Both the position numbers and the translations under genes were made by a program. A DNA stretch of 64,000 bases from Mesorhizobium sp. B2-4-15 (GTDB taxonomy: Bacteria; Pseudomonadota; Alphaproteobacteria; Rhizobiales; Rhizobiaceae): assembly GCF_006658505.1 (NCBI RefSeq), contig NZ_VFUZ01000009.1, positions 124,001-188,000 on the forward strand, given 5' to 3'. Positions 56,132 through 64,000 of this stretch are shown here, piece after piece. The notes beneath the pieces are model-generated. The model saw nothing but the letters and a program-made list of their open reading frames with translations, had not been told where the DNA came from and made no database searches. Position 1 is the first letter of the stretch, and every line of letters begins with the position of its first letter.

Positions 56132-57330
56132 TGGCCAAGATCACCAATATTCGCTGCGTCCTGCTGTCGTCGCCCTACGCCGACGCCGACGATCCGGAAA
56201 TAAAGGAATGCTTTGCCAACGGTCCCAAGCGCACCATCGGCATGGTCGAGGTCACGCTGGACAACGGCGTGACCGGGCTTGGCGAAGGTTATCTCGCGGT
56301 CTTCGCGCCATTGGTGTTCCAATCGATCGTCGACCTTTGCCGTCCGCAGGTGCTGGGGCGCGATGGCTTCGACATTGACCGTCGGGTCAAGGACCTTCGC
56401 AGTCTGTGCGACTACTGGTCTCTTCAAGGGGCGGCCCGCCACGTCATCGCGGCATTCGAGATCGCGTTGCAGGATGCCAAGGCCAAGAGCCTGGGCATTC
56501 CGGTCTACACACTCCTGGGCGGCGCGCGGGCCTCGTCCATTCAGATTTACGGCTCGGGCGGTTGTTGCGACGCCAAGAGCCAATTCCTTCGCGAGATGGA
56601 CATGCTGAATTCGCTCGGCATCGAGATCTACAAGATCCGCTCGGTCAAGCGTGACATCCTGCGCACTGCCTGGGTGCTTGAGGAGGCCGGACGGCGCGGC
56701 ATCAAAGTGGGTGTCGACATGTGCCAGAACCTTGCCGATCCGCCGCAGGCGGTCGACGACGTGGTCGCCTTCGTCACGGCCGTTCACGCCATCACCGACC
56801 AGCGCATGGTGTTCGTCGAGGAGGCGCTCGGCCCCGATCAACCCGACGCCTTTCGCGAATTGCGCGGGCGAATTGACGTTCCGGTCTGCGGTGGCGAGAT
56901 CGTCACCACGCCGAAGGAGATGATCGAGCGGATCAACGCCGACGTCTATGATTTCGTCCAGCCCGACGCATCCGTCATGGGTGGAATTTCGGCGGTAATG
57001 GAGGTGTTTGAGGCAGCCAAGGCCAAGGGCACCGGCGTTGTGGTGCACGCCTGGGGCGGGGCGGCTGCGATCATGGCGAGCTACCACGCGGCCTTCGCAG
57101 CCGGCGGTACCCTGGTCGAATACCCGATGCTCGACTTTCCGCTAGGCGCCGAGATGATCGGCGACCAGGGCCGTATAGAGAACGGAAGGCTGATCCGCCC
57201 AACCGCGCCAGGGCTCGGCCTAACGCTCACCCCGGAGATGGAAGCGCGTTATCCGTTTGACGAGACCGCCGTCTATTCCTGTGTACTGACCGACTGGGGC
57301 CCTCCCCCGGACAGCTACTGGCAGGACTGA
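56131..57330 (+). CDS. Enolase-superfamily sugar-acid dehydratase (mandelate racemase group)
   Basis: 399 residues. The N-terminal capping domain includes NGVTGLGEGYLAVFAP. Barrel residues: Lys in EIYKIRSVKR, metal ligands Asp in VGVDMCQNLAD, Glu in VFVEEALGPD and Glu in VCGGEIVTTPK, and catalytic His in VVVHAWGGAA. In this group Lys and His acting across the site lead to dehydration of sugar acids. It would give a 2-keto-3-deoxy acid for the DapA-family enzyme. It is the last gene of the operon. Confidence 0.88.
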   Translation: MAKITNIRCVLLSSPYADADDPEIKECFANGPKRTIGMVEVTLDNGVTGLGEGYLAVFAPLVFQSIVDLCRPQVLGRDGFDIDRRVKDLRSLCDYWSLQGAARHVIAAFEIALQDAKAKSLGIPVYTLLGGARASSIQIYGSGGCCDAKSQFLREMDMLNSLGIEIYKIRSVKRDILRTAWVLEEAGRRGIKVGVDMCQNLADPPQAVDDVVAFVTAVHAITDQRMVFVEEALGPDQPDAFRELRGRIDVPVCGGEIVTTPKEMIERINADVYDFVQPDASVMGGISAVMEVFEAAKAKGTGVVVHAWGGAAAIMASYHAAFAAGGTLVEYPMLDFPLGAEMIGDQGRIENGRLIRPTAPGLGLTLTPEMEARYPFDETAVYSCVLTDWGPPPDSYWQD

Positions 57331-57831
57331 CGGTAAATTCGGTCGCGGATGTTGGTCGAAACCGACGTTTTGCGGCAACGCGATAAGCCGCGATCAGCGC
57401 TGCCCCGATCTGAGTTACGGAACTGCGGTAGCCAATCCGCGGATAAGAGCTCGATCAACCGTCGTCTCTTGGCCTATTCGTCCCGGTGCTGCCCATCAAC
57501 GGCAACAGACCTGTGGCAATGACATGGGACGAACAAGTCTGCGCATCACTTTGGATCACGGTGATAAGAGGGTCACAACACTAGAAGATCATCGCGCGCA
57601 GTGATCCATGCCGCCGCTGCATGGCGAACCCTGGGGTCGGCCCGGTGACGGCGCTCTCCTTCATGACGGCGATCGACAAGACTTCCCTTCCCGCGGCTTG
57701 CCTGTCGTCGCGGCCTGCTTCGGGCTTACTTTGCATCGTGGCCAGTGGGGCGCTTGGCATGCACGGGCGATTGGTCGCGGAGGACCGCTAAATCGTGAGA
57801 CCCACTATCGAGCAAACTCTCTTCTATTTTC
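57331..57831. other. Intergenic stretch without genes
   Basis: No coding frame has a credible start. A loose ATCAC/GTGAT repeat occurs around 57545-57565. Nothing else recognised. Confidence 0.4.
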
Positions 57832-57862
57832 GGCGACGTTCAGCGAAAGCGCGAACGTCGCC
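57832..57862. repeat. Perfect 10-bp inverted repeat (hairpin)
   Basis: GGCGACGTTC (57832-57841) and GAACGTCGCC (57853-57862) with an 11-nt loop. It has no T-run. It sits directly before the tRNA-like sequence and upstream of the phasin gene. Possible stem-loop, terminator or recombination site; undecided. Confidence 0.5.
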
Positions 57863-57873
57863 AATCAAGACAG

Positions 57874-57923
57874 CCTGCCCTCCGCAAAGGCAGGGCACAA
57901 GTTCGAACCTTGTGGGTGCCACG
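57874..57923 (+). other. tRNA-like 3' half (possible attachment-site relic)
   Basis: CCTGCC (57874-57879) and GGCAGG form a stem enclosing CTCCGCAAA, like an anticodon arm with CCG. After a short gap ACAAG, loop TTCGAAC and CTTGT (57897-57913) form an exact T-arm with canonical loop, then GGGTGCC and A. No D-arm or 5' acceptor strand is present upstream, and the anticodon loop is two bases too long, so it is not a functional tRNA. Such 3' halves are often left by island integration. Confidence 0.3.
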
Positions 57924-58067
57924 TCTCATGCGATGGCCCTGCCTTCAGCGCTTAGTTACCGCAAGGGAAGAAATTCATAGTGCAGCGCACAAAAGCATTG
58001 CTATCGGTTCGAGCGGGTTTCATAAATTGAGGAGGCGTTTTGGGGCTGCCCACGGAAGGATGGAACC

Positions 58068-58529
58068 ATGTCCACGGCTGAAAAGACCCCTGATAATATC
58101 GAAGGCGCCGCGTTGCCGACCTTTGACCCGTCCAAGGCTGCGGCTGAGTTCCGCGCTGCAGCTGAAAGAGGCGTCGAACAGTCAAAAGAAGTTCTTGCCA
58201 GGTTCAAGGCGGGCTCTGAAGACGCCCAGAACGCTCTCGAGTCGAGCTTCGAAACGGCCAAAGCCGTTGGCGGCGATGTGTCGCTGAAGACAATTGCTGT
58301 TCTGCGCGCCAATACTGAAGCCGCCTTCTCGCACTTTGAAGCCCTGCTTGCCGTTAAGTCGCCGTCCGAATTCATTGACCTGCAAATCGCCTTTGTCCGC
58401 AAGCAGGTTGAAACGGCCGTCGAGCAGGCCAAGGAACTCCAAGCCGTCACGACCAAAGCCGTCGAGGACGTATCCAAGCCGGTCAAGTCCGCCTTCGAGA
58501 AGGCTTTGAAGGGGCTTAAGGCGGCCTGA
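58068..58529 (+). CDS. Phasin-family protein (Phasin_2)
   Basis: 153 residues, almost wholly helical and Ala/Lys/Glu-rich: AAEFRAAAERGVEQSKEVLA, SSFETAKAVGGDVSLKTIAV, LRANTEAAFSHFEALLAVKS and PSEFIDLQIAFVRKQVETAV. This is the Phasin_2 layout; these proteins coat polyhydroxyalkanoate granules or act in stress. Monocistronic: a strong terminator follows 18 bp after the stop. It opens the stress-related block before groESL. Confidence 0.88.
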   Translation: MSTAEKTPDNIEGAALPTFDPSKAAAEFRAAAERGVEQSKEVLARFKAGSEDAQNALESSFETAKAVGGDVSLKTIAVLRANTEAAFSHFEALLAVKSPSEFIDLQIAFVRKQVETAVEQAKELQAVTTKAVEDVSKPVKSAFEKALKGLKAA

Positions 58530-58547
58530 CTGCCTCACGCGATGGGA

Positions 58548-58584
58548 GACGAAGACCGGCTCTTCGCGCCGGCCGGTCTTCGTC
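58548..58584 (+). terminator. Terminator after the phasin gene
   Basis: 13-bp perfect arms GACGAAGACCGGC (58548-58560) and GCCGGTCTTCGTC (58572-58584), 11-nt loop, followed by CCATTTTCCCC. Good rho-independent shape with a short T stretch. Confidence 0.8.
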
Positions 58585-58893
58585 CATTTTCCCCCGAAGC
58601 GTGGCGAAGCAAAGGAACTCTGTCGCCTAAGCAGTGAGCTTTATCAGTTGCCGTGGTAACCCGATCGACCCTCCCAGGATCGAGAGGAAGGAAGTGGACA
58701 GCAAGGACGCGACCGTGTTGCCGACCTGACGGTGGCTTTCACCCGGCTGGGGCAGGCTCGTTTCCATCCCAACGAGCCCGCCGAGTCCAAGCGTCAGGCC
58801 GTCTATAACGCCATCAAGGCTCTTGAGGCGGCAAGAAACCGACCTCACACTGACGGTCCGGCATAATCGCGTCACGCCGTCACAGGAACGTCC
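58585..58893. other. Stretch between phasin terminator and mini-Hsp20 gene
   Basis: The plus strand reads RLGQARFHPNEPAESKRQAV then YNAIKALEAARNRPH near 58750-58865, with a coding-like look but no start. It may be a stump. Nothing else recognised. Confidence 0.3.
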
Positions 58894-59031
58894 TCAGGCG
58901 GCCTGCTTCTCGGCTTCGATCTTGTTTGTCGTGCCCTTGGGCATCGCCTTGGCGGCTGCGATCTCGATGAGGATCCGATCGAAGTCGATGCTCGACCGGA
59001 ACAGGGGACCGAAGTCAAACGTGGTTCTCAT
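58894..59031 (-). CDS. Miniature Hsp20-like protein (45 aa), probable in-frame deletion product
   Basis: 45 residues from the ATG at 59031, which has GGGAGG eight bases upstream. The first 19 residues (MRTTFDFGPLFRSSIDFDR) are the standard start of an IbpA-type small heat-shock protein. The rest (IEIAAAKAMPKGTTNKIEAE then KQAA) looks like the C-terminal tail of the same family. The ~90-residue alpha-crystallin domain between is absent, so an in-frame deletion is likely. It would not chaperone in the usual way. It lies downstream of the usg gene in the same direction. Confidence 0.6.
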   Translation of the reverse strand: MRTTFDFGPLFRSSIDFDRILIEIAAAKAMPKGTTNKIEAEKQAA

Positions 59032-59253
59032 AGCTATATCCTCCCTTGAGCAACAATATACGAGGAACGCCAAGGAAGCGGCGCCCCTTGACCTTGCCGG
59101 TCTCTCAAGCACCGGCCTGGGGATTCCGAGCCTGGACGCCTAGGCCCGGCGGAAGCCATCGTCAAGGTCGTGAAAAGCCGCCATCCTCGCCTGCCTGCAG
59201 CAGGCACGCGATGATGATTTGCGGGCGCCCTTGGCGCGCCGCCGGGGTGATCT

Positions 59254-59532
59254 TCAATTGATCGCGATGATCCCGTCGACGGCCCGCCATTCGGATGGCC
59301 CGATAAGCCCATGGTGGGCGACGCGCACAGAGTGCAAGCCACCCTCCAGCTCGCGTTCCCAAAAGCCCAGGAAGTCCCTCAGCGCGGGGAAATCCGGGGC
59401 GACATCGTAGTCCTGCCAGACGTAAAGCTGCAGCAGGTTCGGATGGTCGGGCAGATAGTAGTGGATTTCGGCAGTGGTCAAGCCGTAGCCATTCATCTGC
59501 AAGCGGAATTCCCTGCTGACCGCGCTCGCCAT
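59254..59532 (-). CDS. usg: Usg-family protein
   Basis: 92 residues. The sequence SREFRLQMNGYGLTTAEIHY, YLPDHPNLLQLYVWQDYDVA and ELEGGLHSVRVAHHGLIGPS is that of the small Usg family, named from its position near tryptophan genes in other bacteria. Its biochemical role is not known. It begins 13 bp after the preceding gene's stop, with GGAAGG upstream, so the two are co-transcribed. In rhizobial accessory DNA Usg often accompanies stress genes. Confidence 0.88.
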   Translation of the reverse strand: MASAVSREFRLQMNGYGLTTAEIHYYLPDHPNLLQLYVWQDYDVAPDFPALRDFLGFWERELEGGLHSVRVAHHGLIGPSEWRAVDGIIAIN

Positions 59533-59545
59533 CGCCTTCCGCGCC

Positions 59546-59893
59546 TCACGCGCTCAGACGGTCGAACAGCTGCCGGTGGTCGTCATCGGCGGGGCTGCGA
59601 GGCGGCGGGGCAGCGGTATCCAGCCGACGCAACGCATCCATGATGTCGTCGAAGCAAACCGGCCGCTCGGTGCCCGGTGGTTGGCGCAGCGCTGGCATCG
59701 ATTCCACGGCGCAAGCGTCGGATGCCCAGGACGAAAGGATCGCCCGCTTATCCAATAGGTCGAGCGAGCCGTCTTCCAGCACGTCCTGCGGGTGCTGAAA
59801 ATGGCTGGCCGGCGACAGCAGCCGGTCGAGCGAAAGATCTGATATTTCGCGAGTCAGGGAAGGAATAATCGGCGAAAGCGTCTGTCGGTTCAT
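59546..59893 (-). CDS. Hypothetical protein co-transcribed with usg
   Basis: 115 residues; GGAGG lies six bases before the ATG. Conserved-looking core: IIPSLTREISDLSLDRLLSP, ASHFQHPQDVLEDGSLDLLD, KRAILSSWASDACAVESMPA and LRQPPG. The C-terminal 40 residues are acidic and probably flexible. No catalytic motif or membrane segment is visible. It is divergent from groESL, 325 bp away, and may share its stress control. Confidence 0.78.
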   Translation of the reverse strand: MNRQTLSPIIPSLTREISDLSLDRLLSPASHFQHPQDVLEDGSLDLLDKRAILSSWASDACAVESMPALRQPPGTERPVCFDDIMDALRRLDTAAPPPRSPADDDHRQLFDRLSA

Positions 59894-60042
59894 TTCTGTC
59901 CTCCGTATCCAAAAACTCCTTGTTTGGCTTGTCTCAGCGGTCCCGGCGGTGCCGGGCGCCGATTAATCTTGTTCAGCTCAATAGCGAATTCAAGCCTCTC
60001 ATTTGGTTCGCACGATCGAATTTACCGCATGTTTTCAGCGGG

Positions 60043-60069
60043 CTAGCACTCGACGGTCGAGAGTGCTAA
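60043..60069. promoter_or_regulatory. CIRCE element (HrcA operator) before groES
   Basis: CTAGCACTC (60043-60051), 9-bp spacer, GAGTGCTAA (60061-60069): the CIRCE inverted repeat with only the first base of the left arm differing from consensus. It should bind the HrcA repressor and give heat induction of groES-groEL, 150 bp downstream. A CTTGAAA sequence at 60086 resembles a heat-shock sigma -35 box, but no matching -10 was found. Confidence 0.93.
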
Positions 60070-60218
60070 AAATTTTGCGGCGCCCCTTGAAAGTAGAAGA
60101 AGGCAAAATTAACTCGACATGCGCGCGATGCCGAAAGGGTCGCGCGAGGCCCGCTCCGGTCCTGCCGGTCCGGAGCGGAGGAGCTTCTCGCAATCTGTTT
60201 GTCCTGAAGGAGAACGAT

Positions 60219-60533
60219 ATGACGTTCCGTCCACTGCACGACCGTATCCTGGTCCGCCGCATCGAGGCCGAGGAGAAGACGGCCGGCGGCATCATCATCC
60301 CCGACACTGCCAAGGAAAAGCCGCAGGAAGGCGAAGTCATCGCTGTCGGTCCGGGCGCCCGCGACGACAGCGGCAAGCTCGTGCCCCTCGACGTCAACGT
60401 CGGCGACCGTATCCTGTTCGGCAAGTGGTCCGGCACCGAGATCAAGCTCAACGGTGAAGACCTCATCATCATGAAGGAAAGCGACGTGATGGGCGTGATC
60501 GAGCAGACCGCGCAAGTAAAGAAGGCCGCCTGA
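60219..60533 (+). CDS. groES: Co-chaperonin GroES
   Basis: 104 residues from the ATG at 60219, seven bases after AAGGAGA. The mobile loop [20 protein letters not shown] and roof region are intact ([20 protein letters not shown]), with [20 protein letters not shown] and a terminal ESDVMGVIE. It caps GroEL for protein folding. The 58-bp gap to groEL is usual. Confidence 0.98.
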   Translation: MTFRPLHDRILVRRIEAEEKTAGGIIIPDTAKEKPQEGEVIAVGPGARDDSGKLVPLDVNVGDRILFGKWSGTEIKLNGEDLIIMKESDVMGVIEQTAQVKKAA

Positions 60534-60578
60534 GGGCTTCTCGGAATCCAACCAGTCAATGAAAGCTGCCTAGAGTGA

Positions 60579-62219
<1,641 letters not shown>

Positions 62220-62232
62220 GACGCAGACGGAA

Positions 62233-62256
62233 GCCCGCTCCCGGCCGGGAGCGGGC
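62233..62256 (+). terminator. Perfect hairpin after groEL
   Basis: 12-bp arms GCCCGCTCCCGG and CCGGGAGCGGGC meet without a loop as a 24-bp palindrome (at least four central bases must stay unpaired). No T-run. It lies between groEL and the following small gene and may act as a partial terminator or mRNA end. Confidence 0.65.
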
Positions 62257-62284
62257 GCTTCGCCAACAACAATGGGAGGCCCTC

Positions 62285-62506
62285 ATGAATATGATGAGCG
62301 GCAGTGGCTCGATTCCGCCCCCGACGCATCCGGCAAGCGAATTCCTGGCCCATGAGGCCGAATGCCGAAGCGCGCTGAAGCCGCTGCTGACAGACTTGCT
62401 CGACACGGCCGAGTCTGCCGGATGGAACCGCCGGACCGTCGCCTCGGCGCTAATGTTTCTTGCCGCACAGCAGGTGTCGGCCGCCGAAGCATCCGCGCGA
62501 AGCTGA
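62285..62506 (+). CDS. Small hypothetical protein downstream of groEL (73 aa)
   Basis: 73 residues; GGGAGG seven to eight bases before the ATG. After a Ser/Pro-rich start (MNMMSGSGSIPPPTHPASEF) it reads LAHEAECRSALKPLLTDLLD then TAESAGWNRRTVASALMFLA, a compact helical domain. No known function. It is 65 bp after groEL, beyond the hairpin, and may be translated from the groEL transcript. Confidence 0.7.
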   Translation: MNMMSGSGSIPPPTHPASEFLAHEAECRSALKPLLTDLLDTAESAGWNRRTVASALMFLAAQQVSAAEASARS

Positions 62507-62511
62507 GCGAA

Positions 62512-62767
62512 ATCAGGCCCCTTCACACAAAGGCCGGCGGTGCGCCGCGCCATACGCGCCGCCGGCGCCAAGCTCTTCTTCCTGCCGAAATACTCGCCCG
62601 ATCTCAATGCGATCGAACAGCTCTTCTCAAAGCTCAAGCACTGGCTGAGAATGGCCGCAAGGCGCACCATTGAAACGGTTTGCGACGCGATCGGCCAAAC
62701 CCTCGACCGCGTCACACCAATGGAGTGCTCAAACTACTTCGAAAACTCAGGATATGACCGGAAGTAA
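62512..62767 (+). pseudogene. C-terminal stump of an IS630-family transposase
   Basis: SHKGRR, then after a frame change AVRRAIRAAGAKLFFLPKYS, PDLNAIEQLFSKLKHWLRMA and PMECSNYFENSGYD: the end of an IS630/Tc1 DDE transposase with the final Glu in NAIEQ. The catalytic Asp residues upstream are missing. It is separated from the preceding small gene by six bases, so a transposon end or deletion has removed what lay there. Confidence 0.85.
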
Positions 62768-63339
62768 TCTCATCCCACTCTAACACGCCGCACTTGTGAC
62801 GGCTTGGTTTTGGTGTCCAAACGCCGGTCTCGCTTGTAGACTTGGCGGGCGGTCATTCATACAATCTTCTTCCTTCTGATCTTGCCTGTGACCGAACGAC
62901 GAGTGCATCGCCGCCTTGCGGCCATTTCGCCGCAGACGTGGCAGGATACTCCCTGCTTATGGGCCTCGATGAAGTCGCGCAGGTCGGTCACAAGTGCCTT
63001 TTCCCGATCCCAGCGTGCTTGCGCTGCCGCAAGGGCGGTCTCGGTTTCCGCCAACCCGGCTTCCACTCGGGTCTGTCTGTCGGCCACCGCCCCCGATTTG
63101 CTGGCAACGCTGGAGCTTTCGGACCTGGCCGGTGCGAAGGATCTCTTCAGCGCCGAGGAGAAATCCAAGCTTCTCAAGGACGCCGCGGAAGCACACGACA
63201 CCTTTGTCAACACTAGGCGCTTCTGACGTTGAGACTACATGCAGAGCGACGAAGCTGCAGCACCGGCTAGTCCGGACAACAAACCCTTGGTCTCAGATTC
63301 TCGCTGCCAGAAATCGATCGGGCTGAAGGTTAAGCCCAT
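62768..63339. other. Stretch with a possible coiled-coil remnant
   Basis: Minus strand around 62940-63110 reads DRQTRVEAGLAETETALAAA then QARWDREKALVTDLRDFIEA, a coiled-coil-like pattern similar to the middle region of ClpB/ClpV-type proteins, without a surrounding gene. The plus strand has LATLELSDLAGAKDLFSAEE in the same interval. At most one is real, and neither has a credible start. Confidence 0.3.
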
Positions 63340-63684
63340 TTACCGCTTGGGGTCGGATGGCTTCGCGGCATTCTCTTCGTAATCGAAGTCGTCTTCAATT
63401 TCTGGAGTCAATGGTTGCTGTTGACCGTGACGTATTGAAAGGATGACCACTTCTTCATCGGTTAGATCATAATCGAGAAGATAGTCCCCAACGACCAATC
63501 GATGGGAACCCGGAATCGGCAGGCGATCAAACGTTTTGCCTATCTCTGGAAACCGAGCCAGATTCTTGCGAGCTTCAGTCATCCTGTCGACGAATGCCTT
63601 GGCTGCTTTCTGACTGTGCTTCTGAAGATAAGCGGCCTCCTGTCTAAGATAAGCCCGCGCATCTCCCGACAAACGCACCTTCAT
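63340..63684 (-). CDS. ParE/RelE-type toxin
   Basis: 114 residues. ParE-family marks: KVRLSGDARAYLRQEAAYLQ, ARKNLARFPEIGKTFDRLPI, HRLVVGDYLLDYDLTDEEVV and ILSIRHGQQ with the conserved Arg-His. ParE toxins poison gyrase; related RelE toxins cleave mRNA. A C-terminal acidic tail of ~20 residues is additional. It shares one base with the antitoxin gene (TGATG) and follows it, the usual order. Confidence 0.9.
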   Translation of the reverse strand: MKVRLSGDARAYLRQEAAYLQKHSQKAAKAFVDRMTEARKNLARFPEIGKTFDRLPIPGSHRLVVGDYLLDYDLTDEEVVILSIRHGQQQPLTPEIEDDFDYEENAAKPSDPKR

Positions 63685-63944
63685 CAGGCGACCTTGCGGT
63701 TAACGATCTCGTGGATCTCTCCGAGAACTTCATCCATGTCATGGACATCGCCGTCGACCACCTGCTCCCGGCCTTTCCTAACAGCGAGGATGTCAGATCC
63801 TTCGCTTGCAAGGTATAGTTTCAGCGCCCTGACCATCACCCAGCTGCGCGACCTGTCGCAGGTTTCAGCAATCTGTTCGATTGCAGCCAAGACCTCCTCC
63901 GGCAAGCGCATTGTGATCGGGTCAGAAAGATTTGATTTAGGCAT
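63684..63944 (-). CDS. Ribbon-helix-helix antitoxin (ParD/CopG-like)
   Basis: 86 residues. The N-terminal DNA-binding ribbon is SDPITMRLPEEVLAAIEQIA with the helix pair ETCDRSRSWVMVRALKLYLA. The acidic C-terminus (DGDVHDMDEVLGEIHEIVNR) wraps the toxin. It should repress its own operon by binding the palindrome 12 bp upstream of its start. Together with the toxin it forms a maintenance module. Confidence 0.9.
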   Translation of the reverse strand: MPKSNLSDPITMRLPEEVLAAIEQIAETCDRSRSWVMVRALKLYLASEGSDILAVRKGREQVVDGDVHDMDEVLGEIHEIVNRKVA

Positions 63945-63955
63945 TGCACTTCTCC

Positions 63956-63980
63956 ATTTGTAATACGCAGTATTACAAAT
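63956..63980. promoter_or_regulatory. Operator of the toxin-antitoxin operon
   Basis: Perfect inverted repeat: arms ATTTGTAATAC (63956-63966) and GTATTACAAAT (63970-63980) around a 3-bp centre. It lies 12 bp upstream of the antitoxin gene, where the RHH protein should bind for autorepression. The TAATAC/GTATTA cores also resemble a -10 box. Confidence 0.75.
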
Positions 63981-64000
63981 TCGCTCCGTGCCGTCAATCG

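Noticed and set aside
57795..57930. A complete tRNA gene
   Set aside because: The D-arm and 5' acceptor strand are absent and the anticodon loop has nine bases; only a 3' half is present.
62857..63213. Gene for a coiled-coil protein on the minus strand
   Set aside because: Only the middle ~50 residues look protein-like; the N-terminus is Ser-rich noise and the end is basic nonsense.

Overview
The window looks like accessory DNA of a high-GC alphaproteobacterium of the Rhizobiales, most like Mesorhizobium. The signs are a VirB-type conjugation system, tightly packed ABC-importer and sugar-acid operons, a phasin, a Usg-family protein, a CIRCE-controlled groES-groEL pair, and many broken insertion sequences and gene stumps. 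This assignment comes from gene content and base composition; no search was run.

Layout. (1) 1-8.8 kb, minus strand: a type IV secretion operon in the order transglycosylase, virB2, virB3, virB4, virB1-like transglycosylase, virB5, small lipoprotein, virB6, virB8, virB9, virB10 (cut by the window edge). Two exported nuclease-fold proteins lie divergently at 8.9-10.4 kb. (2) 10.4-14.4 kb: a graveyard with a Ku stump, a decayed IS110 transposase and small rhizobial hypothetical genes. (3) 14.4-19.7 kb, minus strand: MFS transporter, HCCA isomerase-like protein, SnoaL-like protein, hydroxypyruvate isomerase-like protein and GMC oxidoreductase, interrupted by a second IS110 fragment. (4) 20.6-28.5 kb, minus strand: an eight-gene operon with an Rbs-type ABC importer, PfkB kinase, class II aldolase and two short-chain dehydrogenases. 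(5) 28.7-36.1 kb: a GntR-regulated acyl-CoA operon (acetoacetyl-CoA synthetase-like ligase, thiolase-fold protein without the usual cysteine, DUF35 protein, MaoC protein, MFS transporter, GntR) with a divergent acetyl-CoA acetyltransferase. The same palindrome sits at the promoters of regions 4 and 5, so the two probably form one regulon. (6) 36.5-40.2 kb: LigD, toxin-antitoxin-like remnants, two small proteins. (7) 40.5-57.3 kb: a GlxA-type regulator divergent from two consecutive ABC-importer operons. These carry two aldehyde dehydrogenases, two Asp-box (sialidase-fold) proteins, a DapA-family lyase, a 2-hydroxyacid dehydrogenase and an enolase-superfamily dehydratase. Together they read as uptake plus non-phosphorylating oxidation of a sugar acid. 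(8) 57.3-62.5 kb: a stress-protein block with phasin, a miniature Hsp20, Usg and groESL under CIRCE. (9) 62.5-64 kb: an IS630 stump and a ParE/RHH toxin-antitoxin pair with a perfect palindromic operator.

The most unusual material is the regulon joining a sugar-import/aldolase operon to a CoA-ligase/thiolase-fold/DUF35/MaoC module that resembles steroid side-chain retro-aldolases, and the importer operon carrying two cytosolic Asp-box proteins. No CRISPR array, rRNA gene or complete tRNA gene was seen.
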